The notes beneath the pieces were generated by a model. It was not told the DNA's origin and made no database searches. It worked only from the letters and a program-made list of their open reading frames with translations. Positions 36,152-47,651 of a stretch of 64,000 nucleotides of DNA are shown piece by piece. This DNA is from Gnetum montanum (Eukaryota > Streptophyta > Gnetopsida > Gnetales > Gnetaceae): assembly GCA_015680685.1 (NCBI GenBank), contig MNCI01017986.1, forward strand, positions 170,893-234,892, written 5' to 3'. The translations under genes were made by a program, and so were the position numbers. Every line of letters starts with the position of its first letter. Position 1 is the stretch's first letter.

Positions 36152-37002
36152 TGATGAATCGTGTTTTACTAGGCCTTGATATCGGACCCTCGATATCGGG
36201 TACGCGATATCGTAGCCTGGGTAACAATATTGAATACATGATATCGTGATTCCTGTTTAGGCTTATAAATACCACATTTGGGTGCATAGAAAGGGGGAGT
36301 CAGTGTAGAGTCTTTTTGTCAGTTTTGAATTCATTTTAGTTTTTTCCCCAGCGCATGCCCGCATTGTGATGATTGTAATTGTATGGAACCTTTATTCGAG
36401 TGTGACATACTTGGACACATACATGATCGGCAATAAAGATCAAGATTACTCCATCATTGCAACATTCACTTAGTTTTTTAATTATTCAATTGTTATTGTT
36501 ATTTATTGTTTTCTTAGTTAATATTTCTTTACCATCATTTCCTATTCCTATTGTTAAATGTAGAATGAGTATGACTTAATCATGAACATTGAAGTGTAAC
36601 TACTTGGTAACCCAGTAGCGTATTTAGGAGTGCTTAAGTAATGTGCGCTTGGTAATCCTAGAAGTAGTACATGAGGTCCAAGATGCGTATGGATGATTAA
36701 GGATGGATGCTCATCACACTTATGCTAGCTTAGACTTAATTTCCTATTGCTTATTAGTTTAATCAAGCTTATTTTCCACTGTCTCTAGGAGTAGCACTAG
36801 TTTAGGACCATATCATTCGCCTCACTTTGGACTAAACCATACATGACTAAGTAAATACTAGTCTAGGTGGGAAGACAACAAACTATGATCAATGTGTAAC
36901 TATCTAGATACCACAACTAGTCCATCTATGGAGTTCGACTGGATCGTGCATGAATGCTCCGTATTCATATGGTTGAGTGTAGGGGTACCTTGTAACTCAT
37001 CA
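36152..37002 (+). mobile_element. Solo LTR inside element D, target-site duplication ctatg
   Basis: 851 bp, TGATGAATCGTG to TGTAACTCATCA, flanked by ctatg at 36147-36151 and 37003-37007. U3 has CGATATCG-type palindromes (36180-36252). No internal element sequence on either side, hence solo. Confidence 0.9.
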
Positions 37003-37284
37003 CTATGGCAAAGACCCACTTACATATCTCTTGGCTAGGCTCGTTAAGTTCATTATCCTTAGGCATTTTCACAATCAAATCATTTCGCATTCCCCATCGG
37101 TTGCATCCAACTTTGTGCTTCTTAATGGCATTTCTCCAAAAAAAAATTATTCTCAAATTTTGTAATTAATCAAGCCTTCTTCAAGCATTTCATCATATTC
37201 ACAACTTTTTTGGATCTTTGAGGATCCCAATTTCATGCTTAAAATATCTCTATTTTTCATTTTTTCAAAGGTGAAAAATTTTCT

Positions 37285-37440
37285 CTATAGGCTCCGTCAA
37301 TGGAACCCCATCTATGAAGTTAACTACGTAAATGAGACCTCGTTGACGTAGCATAAAAACTCTATAAATACACAACCACACTTAGTAATTTTTCACATTT
37401 GTGCTCAAATAAGGGGGGATTTTTTTTATTCTTTCAAAGC
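37285..37440 (+). promoter_or_regulatory. Internal U3-like promoter module upstream of ORFX (element D)
   Basis: Motifs GTCAATGGAA and CCTCGTTGACG resemble the U3 of D's own LTR (CATCAATGGAA, CCTCGTCGATG). They precede a TATA box (TATAAATA, 37363-37370) and a leader with CACTTAGTAATTTTTCACATTT and a GGGGGGATTTTT stretch, alignable with the leaders in A and C. The ORFX ATG is 424 bp after the TATA box. Confidence 0.5.
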
Positions 37441-37793
37441 CCAGAACCTTTCAAGAGCCATACTTCCAGACCATTTATCTGATTAACTCCATTCTTAAGT
37501 TTTGCAACTACCAGAGGTAAGCTCTTCATCGTGAGGACCACAAACCTTAGGTTTTTAATAGAAAATTTTTTGAAATTTTTCTAACTCTTACAAAGGTTTA
37601 ACTGAAAAACATCATTTTATGAAAGTTAAACCCTTCGAACAAACTCAGATGATCTTATAAACCAAATAATATTAAAATAATCAATCTATCATGGTCATAA
37701 CTTAGCCAAATTATAACTGCCCAACAAGATAAGGTACTTAAAGGATATAAGTTACACATCACATGCTCATCCTTGGTTATGTTGTGATCACAT

Positions 37794-40370
37794 ATGGCAC
37801 CTAAGAGAAAGCATGTATAGGAGGGAGGACTGTCCCAACCAAGGGACAAATGACCAAGAATTGGAAGGAACCATGAACAACGCCAAGAGCAAGTAGTAGA
37901 AACCCATGCAAAGGAACCTTTTTAGGAGGAGCTTGAAGTGGAATCTATCTAACAGATTCTTGAAGTGGTAATGATAGAAGAGGCTCACTAAGATGAGGCA
38001 CCAGAGCCAAGACCAAACCTTGAGGTCACCTTGATGTAGGCCTGTCTCAAGTAGATTGCACCAAAGGAGGTTTAGAAATCTGTGCTTCAAAAGCTAAAAT
38101 TTGGACCCTTCTTGGAGGATGCTCCTATAGAAGTTAAAGCTCAATTATAGAACTCTCCCATGTGGCCCACCATCATTTCCAATGAGGAGTGGTACATGGG
38201 AGAGACATACATTTTTTTGGAACAACAAGTAGGCCTTACATAGTTAAAATCAAGGATATTTATGTGTCCTACTTAATGAAAGCAATCTCTGAGGCCCTTG
38301 GGTTGCTCAAAATTGGGGCCACTATTGTAGAAATTCCAACGTAGGTAGATCCAAGTGTCAAGAAAGAATGGACGCAACAATGTTATGGAGTGGATCATAA
38401 GAAGTTTGGTGCACTCACCATGACAAAACGTGCATACTTCAAAATTACAGCCTTTCACCTTAATACAACAATGAGGCCCAACAAAATCATAGCTTTCTTC
38501 ACCTGTGCATGTGCTACTCTAAGTAATAGATTCCCTATCAACCTTCCACAACAAATCTATCTTGAGATAGAGAAGTGCTTCAAGGTAAATGAATGTGGAA
38601 AAAGGACACTCCCCTTTTTGTGCTTCATTAGAAAATTATGCAAGAGAGAAGGCATAACTTGCTACACTAATGATGCAGTCCGACATGCTCCAATTGCCTC
38701 CTAGGTGGAGATGATGAAGGAAATAGTGCCTACAAAGGTGATCCAAGAAGAGGACTAGCAACCACCACCTCCACCACCAACTCATGAGATAATGTCAAAG
38801 TCCTGCACTACCATTGAGCGCATGCACAAACTCCAAGAGAAACTTTTGCAATAATAATAATAACAAGTAGGAATGATTAGTGGTGACCCATCTATGTATA
38901 GACCAGCCATGAGCCACCTCAATGAAGTGGCCTGAACCTTAAGCCAAATGGAGGATGGGGCACCAATTATCTCAGCCTAATGCATGTGGGTGCCTACATT
39001 GTTGAATCCAAGTGCTCAAGAGGTAACAGTGTTCCTCTCGCAACAAAAGCAATTCCTAGATATCTTTGGTAATGTCACTACCTTTTTAGTGCATCTAGAG
39101 GATGGTGAAGGGACAACTATTGTAGTGATGCAGCACCATGGGTAGGAGATAGTGATTGAAGTTGTTGTTAACAAAGTGGCTGAAGCACTCAATGTGCATG
39201 CAACATCTGTACTAGACATTTCTGCACTTAGAGATGTGTAGAAGATTGAGTGTAGCCCAACATGAGGAATTTTTGGATTAACTGGTGGGAACCAGAGAAT
39301 TGATTTTGGATGTCTTTGATCTTCCAGATTACCATCATTGCAACCCAGTCAGAGTTCCTTGAGGTAAGGAGTAAATTCATCATCATGGAGGGGCAACTTG
39401 AAACAGCCAAGGTAGAAAACCAACACTTGGTTGTATAAGTTGCTAAATTAAGAGCCTACCCCATTGGTCTCACGTTGCTCAACTAAGCAATAATGTGAGA
39501 TGAAGCTTTTCAACAAATTCAGAAGAAACTCAAAGAGGTTAAGAATGCTAAGGAGTCAATAGTCTTTGAAAAATCCTTAGGCAATGCCATAATGTACAAC
39601 ATCCAGAAGGACTTGGTCTAGACTCACTAGGAGAATGAGGCCCTGACTACAGAAAATCATCACCTATCGAATGTTGATGCACAAAAACAACAAATGTCCA
39701 AATTTATCCATCAATCATAGCAACTTGCCAAGGTGAATACTAAATTGAAAAGGTTGGTAGCAGAGAATAGAAACCTTTCAATGAAGGAAGTCTATGCCCC
39801 ATGCTAGAGATCTATAATTGAAATTTCCACCTAGAAAAATGAGGCCCTTAAGTTTGACAAGGTGAAAAATCACTACAATGACTAAGTAGGATTGTAGAAA
39901 GAAATTAACGAGAAGCACATCCAATTAACAAAGGCAAAATTCAATGAGGCCCTCCAATAGTTCTAGCAAGGAGGTGAACTTTAGCAGCCTATATTATATG
40001 GACTAAACGCATACAACAAGGTTGAAATCTACATGAAGGAGTTGCAAATCAAGGAAATGACAAAATATATGGAGCTTGCCAACCTCTTATATGCAAACCT
40101 AGTGATGTTGATTACCAGAAGTTCATGGTTAGAGTTAGAGAAGTAGGTGGCTAGCTCATACTTGTTGTACAAGGCAAAATTCAAGCACCATAAAGAGACC
40201 AAGCTAAAGCTTGAGATCGCAAATGCGAAACTTGAGGTTCTTAAGGTGAAATTCACTTATCATAGATCAATTGCTAAGAACTTGGCTAAGAGAATGCATG
40301 ACTACTAAGAGCTGCAGAATAAACTTAGGGCATTCGACATTGAACACAAACAGTTCGCTGCCTGGTTTGT
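37794..40370 (+). pseudogene. ORFX of element D, 5' part (interrupted by B1)
   Basis: Starts MAPKRKHV at 37794, as in A (MAPKHAQQ). The conserved domain includes MWPTIISNEEWYMGETY and, at 38390-38700, LTMTKRAYFKITAFH, PINLPQQIYLEIEKCF and FIRKLCKREGITCYTND, alignable with A and C. A P-rich segment and a long coiled coil follow (39370-40350). A TAG after the acidic EED at about 38757 sits where A and C have their shared amber codon 318. Many other stops. B1 inserted within codons of the C-terminal AAWFV motif; the rest is at 58479. Confidence 0.7.
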
Positions 40371-41179
40371 TGATGAGCGGTGAGATACCCCTATGCTCAG
40401 CCATATGAATACGAGCATTTCACACATGATCTGGTCGAATTTCAAGGACTAAGTGCCTATGCGCCTTTGTGGAACAATAACAGGTTGGTTAATCGTTGTC
40501 TTCCCAAACTTACTTGTATGTCACGATTGTATGGTTAAGTAAGCTTGAGGCATATGATTTTTTTATGGCTTTTATGTGTTTTATATCCTGCGCTAGTAAG
40601 GAGGGGGAGAGAGATAACTAAGTAACTAATCTAATTTAACTACTCATTAACTAAGTTCTATTTACTCCTAACACCAGTGTCCATTCCCACTTGCTGTACA
40701 CATCCTGAACCAGTGCAACGCTACTGGGATTACCAAACGCTAATCGTTACTGGGTTACCAAGTGCTACATGCATGCTCGAAGCATTTGTACTGAGTGTAT
40801 TTAACTAGGAGAGTTTTAGGGTGAAAGAAGTCATTAATCAACTAGGAAAGCATTAAATAATCATTAATGCTAATTAATCTATTTTGTATGCTGCAAGGTT
40901 TATCATAAAGTTCATCTTTATTGCCATACACAAAGTGTGCTCAGGTACACAATGCTTGAATAAAGATCCATTCACTCCATGACTCCTACTGTGGGCACGC
41001 AAAAATAATTCTAACTTTGGAGGGGAAAATGGCAAGAGTTCGGCTAAGGGTCTAACTGTCTAATGGGACAACCAAGGGTGCTACCTCTTATTTATAGGTG
41101 AGGAGAAAGGCCCTAATATCATGTATCCAACATTGCATGGTTGGATCCGATATCGCAAATGCAATATCGCGGTTCATCA
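40371..41179 (-). repeat. 3' LTR of B1
   Basis: 809 bp, TGATGAGCGGTG to GGTTCATCA, closely matching 57669-58473. U5 has GGATTACC/GGTTACC units and U3 has GATATCG-type motifs (41115-41172). The PPT complement TACCCCCATGA follows at 41180. Confidence 0.88.
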
Positions 41180-42678
41180 TACCCCCATGACTGAATGAAA
41201 ACTCGTCTTTGAGTTCCTTACAAAATATTGGGAAGGTATAGGATTATTGACTGAATGACCATTAACGGTGGAATGGGGTGACAGACTCAACGTGCCTGGT
41301 GAACGGATCAACAATACAATGATAGCATTAGTGTTCATAACCACTGAGATAAACACTGTACATAAATGACATCTAGCCTTTATTCAGTAGCTGGAAGAAA
41401 AGGAGAGAGAAAAAGAATAAGGCGTGTTGCTACTGATGCCAAGATTGTGCCTTCCATTATTTATCCATAACCACATCACCAATCTTACTTCTTTCGTAAA
41501 CGCTCTAGTTCTGGTCCATCCTGAGTGTTTCCTCCAAGCCTAGTCCATTATTGTATGATCGCCATCTACACACACAACACAATCACCAATGAGCAAGGGT
41601 AGATAAATCACAATGCAATTGATACCTTGCCTCAATGTAAAGTGCATTAGTTGAGTTGTGGTTATGGCAAATATTGATTTTGGAGATTTAACACTGGTGA
41701 CTACCTAAGGTGTAGGGGTTAGGAAAAATTGAAAAATTTGTGCCAGGGCCCCCATGACTAAGAGCGAACCTCTGGTAGCAATAGGATGGAAAAAGATAAG
41801 GAATAAGAAAGGTGGAGAAAAAGTAACAACAGCCACACCAATAAAATGGATGTCATGGATGGGGATGAAACAAAAAATTGTTGATTACAGGAAATGTTAA
41901 GGAAAAGAAGTTAACAAATGCACCAAAAAGGAATACCAATGGGTCCTCCCCAAAGCAAGCTCATGCCCTTGATGCCTTGACAGACCCACAAACCAAAGAG
42001 TTTGTAAGCTCTTGGAATGTCATCTGGAAGCAAGAGTTAAAAACTTACCCACAAGAACTTACCTAGGAAAAACAATGCATCCACCAAGATACAGACTCAT
42101 AATTAAACCAGCAATGAGGTGAGAAATGGAAAAGAAAGGTGGATAGGAGAGATTGGAATGGAAACCCAAGAACAAGGTTGTGTAAAGTCCCTTATGTGTG
42201 TTTTATGGTTAATGTAACTGAGTAAAACTCATCCCAAATCCAAACTCAAATAATCCACATCCACTGACCTCACATCAACACACTTGACCAATCCATCCAC
42301 TTGAAGCAACAAGAATGCCTCCACAAAGAGTCACCACCATTCCAAGGAGAGTGAGATGGAGAATCAGAAAGTGAGAAAGGGTCTTAGTTAGAGGGAACCT
42401 TCAGGCATGGGTAACATGTCTTTCCAGTGCCATAACCAGTGCATGAAGCCCAAGTTCATTATTGTGTCTAAGGGGTGTGCTTTGAATTATCACTTTTTTT
42501 TACGTGAGAACCACACCATGCAAAGACTTATTTTTATGTACTCAACTTCCAGAGATTTGATGAATGGTTAGAATGGTGGAAAACACAAGGAAAAAGCATC
42601 CAAGCACTTAAGAGAATAGCCAGCACAAATGCATTGGATCCCCTTAAAGTCACACCCTTTTCATCCTTTAAGTCTTTC
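41180..42678 (-). other. 3' non-coding region of B1 (distal part)
   Basis: Non-coding. It holds the blocks shared with other family spacers (near 42400-42430 and 42640-42660) and the conserved pre-PPT tail (41190-41250). No ORFX is found where D, A and C have it. Confidence 0.6.
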
Positions 42679-42683
42679 CTTAG

Positions 42684-43613
42684 TGATGAGATGTGATTCG
42701 CATAGGCCGCGATATCGCATACGCAATATCGTGTTCGTCACGATATCACATCCCCCACGATATCACATATGCGATATCGCGTCTTCCCTACGATATCGCG
42801 TACATGATATCGTAATCCTCTGTCATATCTATAAATAAGAGACAACTCTCCCTTGTTTAGGGATCCTAATTTTAGAGTAGCGAAGCTCTGGCAGTTTGGT
42901 CCCACCAGAGTTAGATTATTTTTCCTGTGTCTGCCCACAATGTGGTGAATGTAATTGTACGGTGTCTTTATTCGAGTGTGCCGTACTTGGACACGTACAT
43001 GACTGGCAATAAAGATCAAGATTACTTCATCATTGTAGCATTCACTTTGTTATTTATTTAATGTTATTTACTGTTTACTCTCTCTCACCCTTAAACTCCT
43101 AGAATGCGAAACGAGTACGACTTGATTACGAGCATTTAAGTGTAACTACTTGGTAGCCCAGTGGCGTATCCAAGATCTACGCTTGGTAACCCAATGGCGT
43201 ATCTGGGATCTGGGCTTGGTAATCCCAGTGGTGTACCTCGGATCTACGCTTGGTAGTCCCAGTGGTAGTCATGCACGAGGTCCAAGATGTGTACGATTGA
43301 TCAAGGAATCGGTTGCTCATCGCACTTAAGCTAGATTAGATTTTCTTACCCTTTTCCTCCTAGCTTATCTTAGTTAATATTATTTTCCACTACCTTCAGG
43401 AGTAGCATAGATTAGAAACACATCATACACCTCACACTAGACTAAACCATACGTGACAAATATACAATACTAGCCTAGGTGGGAACACAGTGAACTGCGA
43501 CCTAAGGATAACTGTCCAGGTGCCACAACTAGTCCATCTACGGAGTTCAACCGGATCATGTGTGTGACACTCATTTCGTATGGTTGAGTGTAGGGGTACC
43601 TCACCACTCATCA
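42684..43613 (+). repeat. 5' LTR of element C
   Basis: 930 bp. U3 has seven GATATC-type palindrome variants in about 105 bp (42709-42812), then a TATA box (42830-42837). AATAAA is at 43008-43013. U5 has four CTTGGTARYCCAGTGG units at 33-34 bp spacing (43149-43265). Confidence 0.9.
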
Positions 43614-43614
43614 T

Positions 43615-43632
43615 TGACACTGTTGCCGGGGA
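43615..43632 (+). other. tRNA-Asp primer-binding site (element C)
   Basis: Reads TGACACTGTTGCCGGGGA, three transitions from the intact site, one base after the LTR. Confidence 0.8.
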
Positions 43633-43745
43633 TGGTGCTAGTTATCTAGATTAGTTATATCATACAAGGTCGCTGTAAAGAACTTAACGATATATCTCTT
43701 AAAAAAGAAGTAATTATAAAAAGTCACATAAGTTCACACACAACA

Positions 43746-45724
43746 ATGCCTCTCCTACAAGATGATAATAACGCCACATTTAGTGAGAAAGTTCATTGGA
43801 GAACCAACGAGCTATATGATAATGAAGATTGGAGTATACAACTTAAAGTGGGAGTTTCCTATAAGCATGAACAAAAACAACGTCATCATAATACACGAAA
43901 GCCTAACTTACCTGATGACAATGAACCCCCACTGGCCACTACAAGCTTAACGTAAATACAAGAGGCTATTCGAATCTCACGTAGGCATCGTAAAGAGAGC
44001 CAACTACCTAGGCTCGATTTAAATAATTTTCCCAAATTTTCAGGAGGCTATGACTTAGATCTGCATCAACATTTATTAGCCTTCTACGATGCCTGCACAT
44101 GGAATAACATTGATAATGGGTGGTAAAAACTTAAGCTCTTTCCCATGACACTCGTTGACTAAGCTAAAGTGTGGTATAGATCGTTAAAACCAAATTCAAT
44201 ACGATGCTAGTCAACAATGGTAGAAGTCTTTAACGAAAAATATCAAACCTACCAAGAGTGCCTTAAGGAAACAAATCTAAGGATGGAAACAAGCACAACA
44301 TGAACCCTTGGACCTGGCCTTAGAAAGATACTATGCATTGTTAAACAATTGTCCAGGCCATGGGTTTTTTGAGGAAAGGCTAATGTACCATATCATTGAT
44401 GGGCTACGTAATGAAACAAGAGAGACCTTAGGAACGTATGTCTGAGGTTAACTATACAACCTACGAACCCATCAAATCCCAAGAGCTTATTAAGAAGATA
44501 GCAAAAGAAGAAGGAGAAATAGCTACATGGGAGAGTGTTGAAAAACATCAATGGGACCAAAATCACAACTTAACAAAGGTCCATGATCATAAAAAGGAGA
44601 AATCAACAAATCTTAAGGTGGAAACATCATCTTCGCCAATACAACAATCGTTAGAAGAAGCCGAGGCAAAGATCAATAAGATGTTGGAATGGATAAATCA
44701 AAAGTATGGAGAATATATCAACATCATTGGAGATAGAGTTTTGACAACCCAAGAGACAGGACGAAATAATAGACATTCAAAGAAAAAGAATAAAGGGAAT
44801 AAGTGCTCAATTGCTAATCATATGTATGAATGTAACATATGCCTGTACGATCACCCCAAAGGCCAATGCCCAATCTTGTTACATCTACATAAGCATTGGG
44901 AAAACACATTACATCTAGAGTTCGTACAGATATACTGTGTTCAATCATAGTGGCAACAATCCCAGTCGTGGGGGAATCCCCCCTTAGACTAGAGGCACCC
45001 TTCATATTTTCCGAATCTAAATGCTTATCACGTTCAATACCCTGTTTCTTCAACTGGGCCAACATACTCTATCTCACCACAATACCATTCTCCACAATAC
45101 TATTAGCCCATACCTCCAACACAACCACCACCTTGTGCACCTTATATTCCTCCTAACTTTCAGCATTCTCATCCTTTCCCTCCTTCCACAATGCCATCAA
45201 CTGTTCCTAAGGTGTTTGTGCCACAGCAACAACCCATGAACAACACTTGTGCTACTGTTATTAACAACAGTGAAAAGCCTACTCAACATCAAAGGCATCC
45301 TTTCTTTAAACATGGCCGTAGGAAGGGACAACATAATTCTGAGGCCACTGCACCTTCCAACCTAGCACAAGTCCAACAATGTGGTGCACCCTTACCTTCG
45401 AACCCAACGCCTCATGTAATTTCATCAGTGCCACCAACTTACACTTCAACAACCATACAGCCTAATGAACACAACCATGGGAGGCATCAGCCCAATCTTT
45501 TCATACCATCTAATAGTCCTAAATATCATAGTGGGTCAACTCGTTATCCGGGAACTACATCGTATGAAGTGCCCCACTATGCTTATTATGAAGTGTGTGA
45601 AATCCAAGGTGATAAGTATGGGCCAATTTCAATATTTCTAACATACAAGGATCCTTATTTCCCATTTATTAATCCTTTCCATACTCAACCGTTTAGTTAT
45701 GGGGGATATTCCCCATTTCAATGA
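43746..45724 (+). pseudogene. gag of element C (broken)
   Basis: Starts MPLLQDDNNA. TAA at codon 70 is the same as in A. Further CAA-to-TAA and TGG-to-TAG stops and an indel damage the capsid region (44120-44290). The zinc knuckle CNICLYDHPKGQC at 44831-44869 is intact (C-x2-C-x3-H-x4-C). A TAG follows at 44948, shared with A. The P/N/Q-rich tail (45191-45724, ending SYGGYSPFQ) is open and alignable with A. Confidence 0.75.
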
Positions 45725-47651
45725 CAAGCAGGATTAATGAATATTTTTCATTTTCTTTAATTTTTTAACTTTTTGTTTTTTAGTTTTTCATTTTTCAACT
45801 TTTTGTTTTATCTTTTTGTGTGTTTGTATTTTCATATTTTTGTAAGTAATCTCATCTACAAATAAAACACTCATGTGGATCATTGGTTGAGGTGTGTTTT
45901 ATGTTATTAAGTCATGAGTGATCAATTATTTGGAACAGTGAGCCCATTACACCCCTCATCCATTCTACAAATAAAGAGGATCTGTTCGAGGGTATAGTGA
46001 TATTCTTGAAATTTCTAAAACTTAAAATTAATTTTGTGTTATTGTACCTAGAATGAAGAAGGATGGACCAAGAGGGAATGATTAGGGTTTGACGTCAAGG
46101 GGACTTGTGGATTCTCTTTGGTGACGTCTGTGGGAGCTATCATGCAATGTGGTTGTACTAAGATCCTTGTAGATCTAACAAAAAATGGGAGTAAGAGTAA
46201 TCAAAAGGGCACTTGAACATCAAAAGTTGTTCTAGGGGGTCCCACTGGAAAGACATGCACCCATGCCTGAAGGTTGGTGGCTTCTTTGGATTCAGTAAAG
46301 TGAAAAAAAAAAGAGAAAGAAAAAGAAAAGAAAAAAGAAGTGTCATAAAACAAAAATCACTCCTCCCTTGTACTAAACACCAAGTGATCGTACGCCTTGT
46401 TGTTATGGTACTCTCATAGTTGTTTACCATGGGATGAAACAATGTGATGTCACTGGTAGAAGGATGACCTTGGTCCTAATCTTGGAACGATGGGTTAATG
46501 ACGCCTTAATCATGCTTTACATGTAGGATTCATTGTGCCTTGGGTCAGCTACCTCATGTCCCAATCTCTACGATCCCTTTCTATACTTCACCTCATCTTA
46601 CTGTTTGTGTAATTGTAGCTCGTGTCTCGTGTAGCATAGAATTTTCATCTCATTTCGGTGATATTTACATGTGTGTGTTTTGTGGAGTTAGAATGGATTA
46701 CATTTAACCCTTCTAGTGCCCACGGACACTTTAAGTGTGGTTACACAAGGGCATAATAGGTTGAAGCCTACTTTGGGGAGGATCCACTTGTGTAATTTTT
46801 CATAATCTTCAGTAATTCTCTAGTTCAAACACACAATTTCTTACCCTTAGCTTAATTTTTCATAATTTTCTTTCCCTACCATTATCCCTGTATAATTCCT
46901 ACGTTCCAATGTACCATTACATTCCCTTTTCTTCATAACCGCCAAATTTTTAATTGTTAAATTCACATCATTATCATTAAGAGTGCCTCTCGAATTAATG
47001 AAATTACCCTAAGATATCTTAATACTTGACAATGTCCTCACTTTACACCATTAATTTCACGAAAATCATTAAAAATTCGGTATTTTTCATGTGTCCCACA
47101 TCACTAGGGACGAGATATCATGTACGCGATATCGCGTACACAATGTACTGTATGCGATATCGCGTCCTATTTACTTATAAATAGGAACTCCCGCCACAAC
47201 ACTTAGCATCATTTTGCCATTTACGCGGGGGGAATTTTTGAAATTTTTCTCTATGACTTGCAATTGCGTGACCCTCGCTTTTTCATTCATATCTCGCTCA
47301 CTGGTGCTCTGATTTTAATTCCGTTTGAACCTACTTGAACCCGGAGTGTTCAGCTTAGTCATGGGGGAGAGAAACTTGCCGAAAAGTGCCTAACTTTTTT
47401 GAAATTTATCATTGCCCAAAGGACATCAATTAGGGTAATTAACACTAACACTTAGAAAAATTGTGCCAAAAATCATATGACCTTAGGTGCACCGGGAGAT
47501 TAAAATGAAATCCACCTAAGTCATAGGACCCATTATTATAATTTGTAGGCACGATCACACGATAACATAAGATCTTTAATTAAAGGCATGTAGTAAGGTA
47601 TAACTTGATTTTGAAAACAACCTTACTAATGTTTGGACCATGTGATTGCAG
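45725..47651 (+). other. Non-coding spacer between gag and ORFX (element C)
   Basis: Collinear with 20989-22872 of A. It carries the blocks seen after pol in D and B1 (GACGTCAAGGGGACTT near 46090; GGAAAGACATGCACCCATGCC near 46250). It contains the module at 47105-47260 and ends in TGATTGCAG just before the ORFX ATG. Confidence 0.6.
47105..47260 (+). promoter_or_regulatory. Internal U3-like promoter module upstream of ORFX (element C)
   Basis: Three GATATC palindromes, including the perfect ACGCGATATCGCGT (47124-47137) and TGCGATATCGCGT (47153-47165), lie 11 bp or more before a TATA box (TATAAATA, 47176-47183). The ACACTTAGCATCATTTTG leader follows. The ORFX ATG is 469 bp beyond the TATA box. 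The arrangement copies the LTR U3. Confidence 0.6.

Noticed and set aside
37003-37160. 37.0 kb as a 5' LTR boundary with PBS
   Set aside because: The sequence after this LTR is only the ctatg duplication and D's spacer; no tRNA-Asp match, so it is a solo LTR.
38390-38704. 104-codon frame at 38.4 kb as a host gene
   Set aside because: It aligns with ORFX of A and C and lies between D's pol and 3' LTR, so it is part of element D.
43149-43265. CRISPR-like look of regularly spaced repeats in the LTR
   Set aside because: Only four units, present in every LTR of a plant retrotransposon, with no unique spacers and no cas genes.
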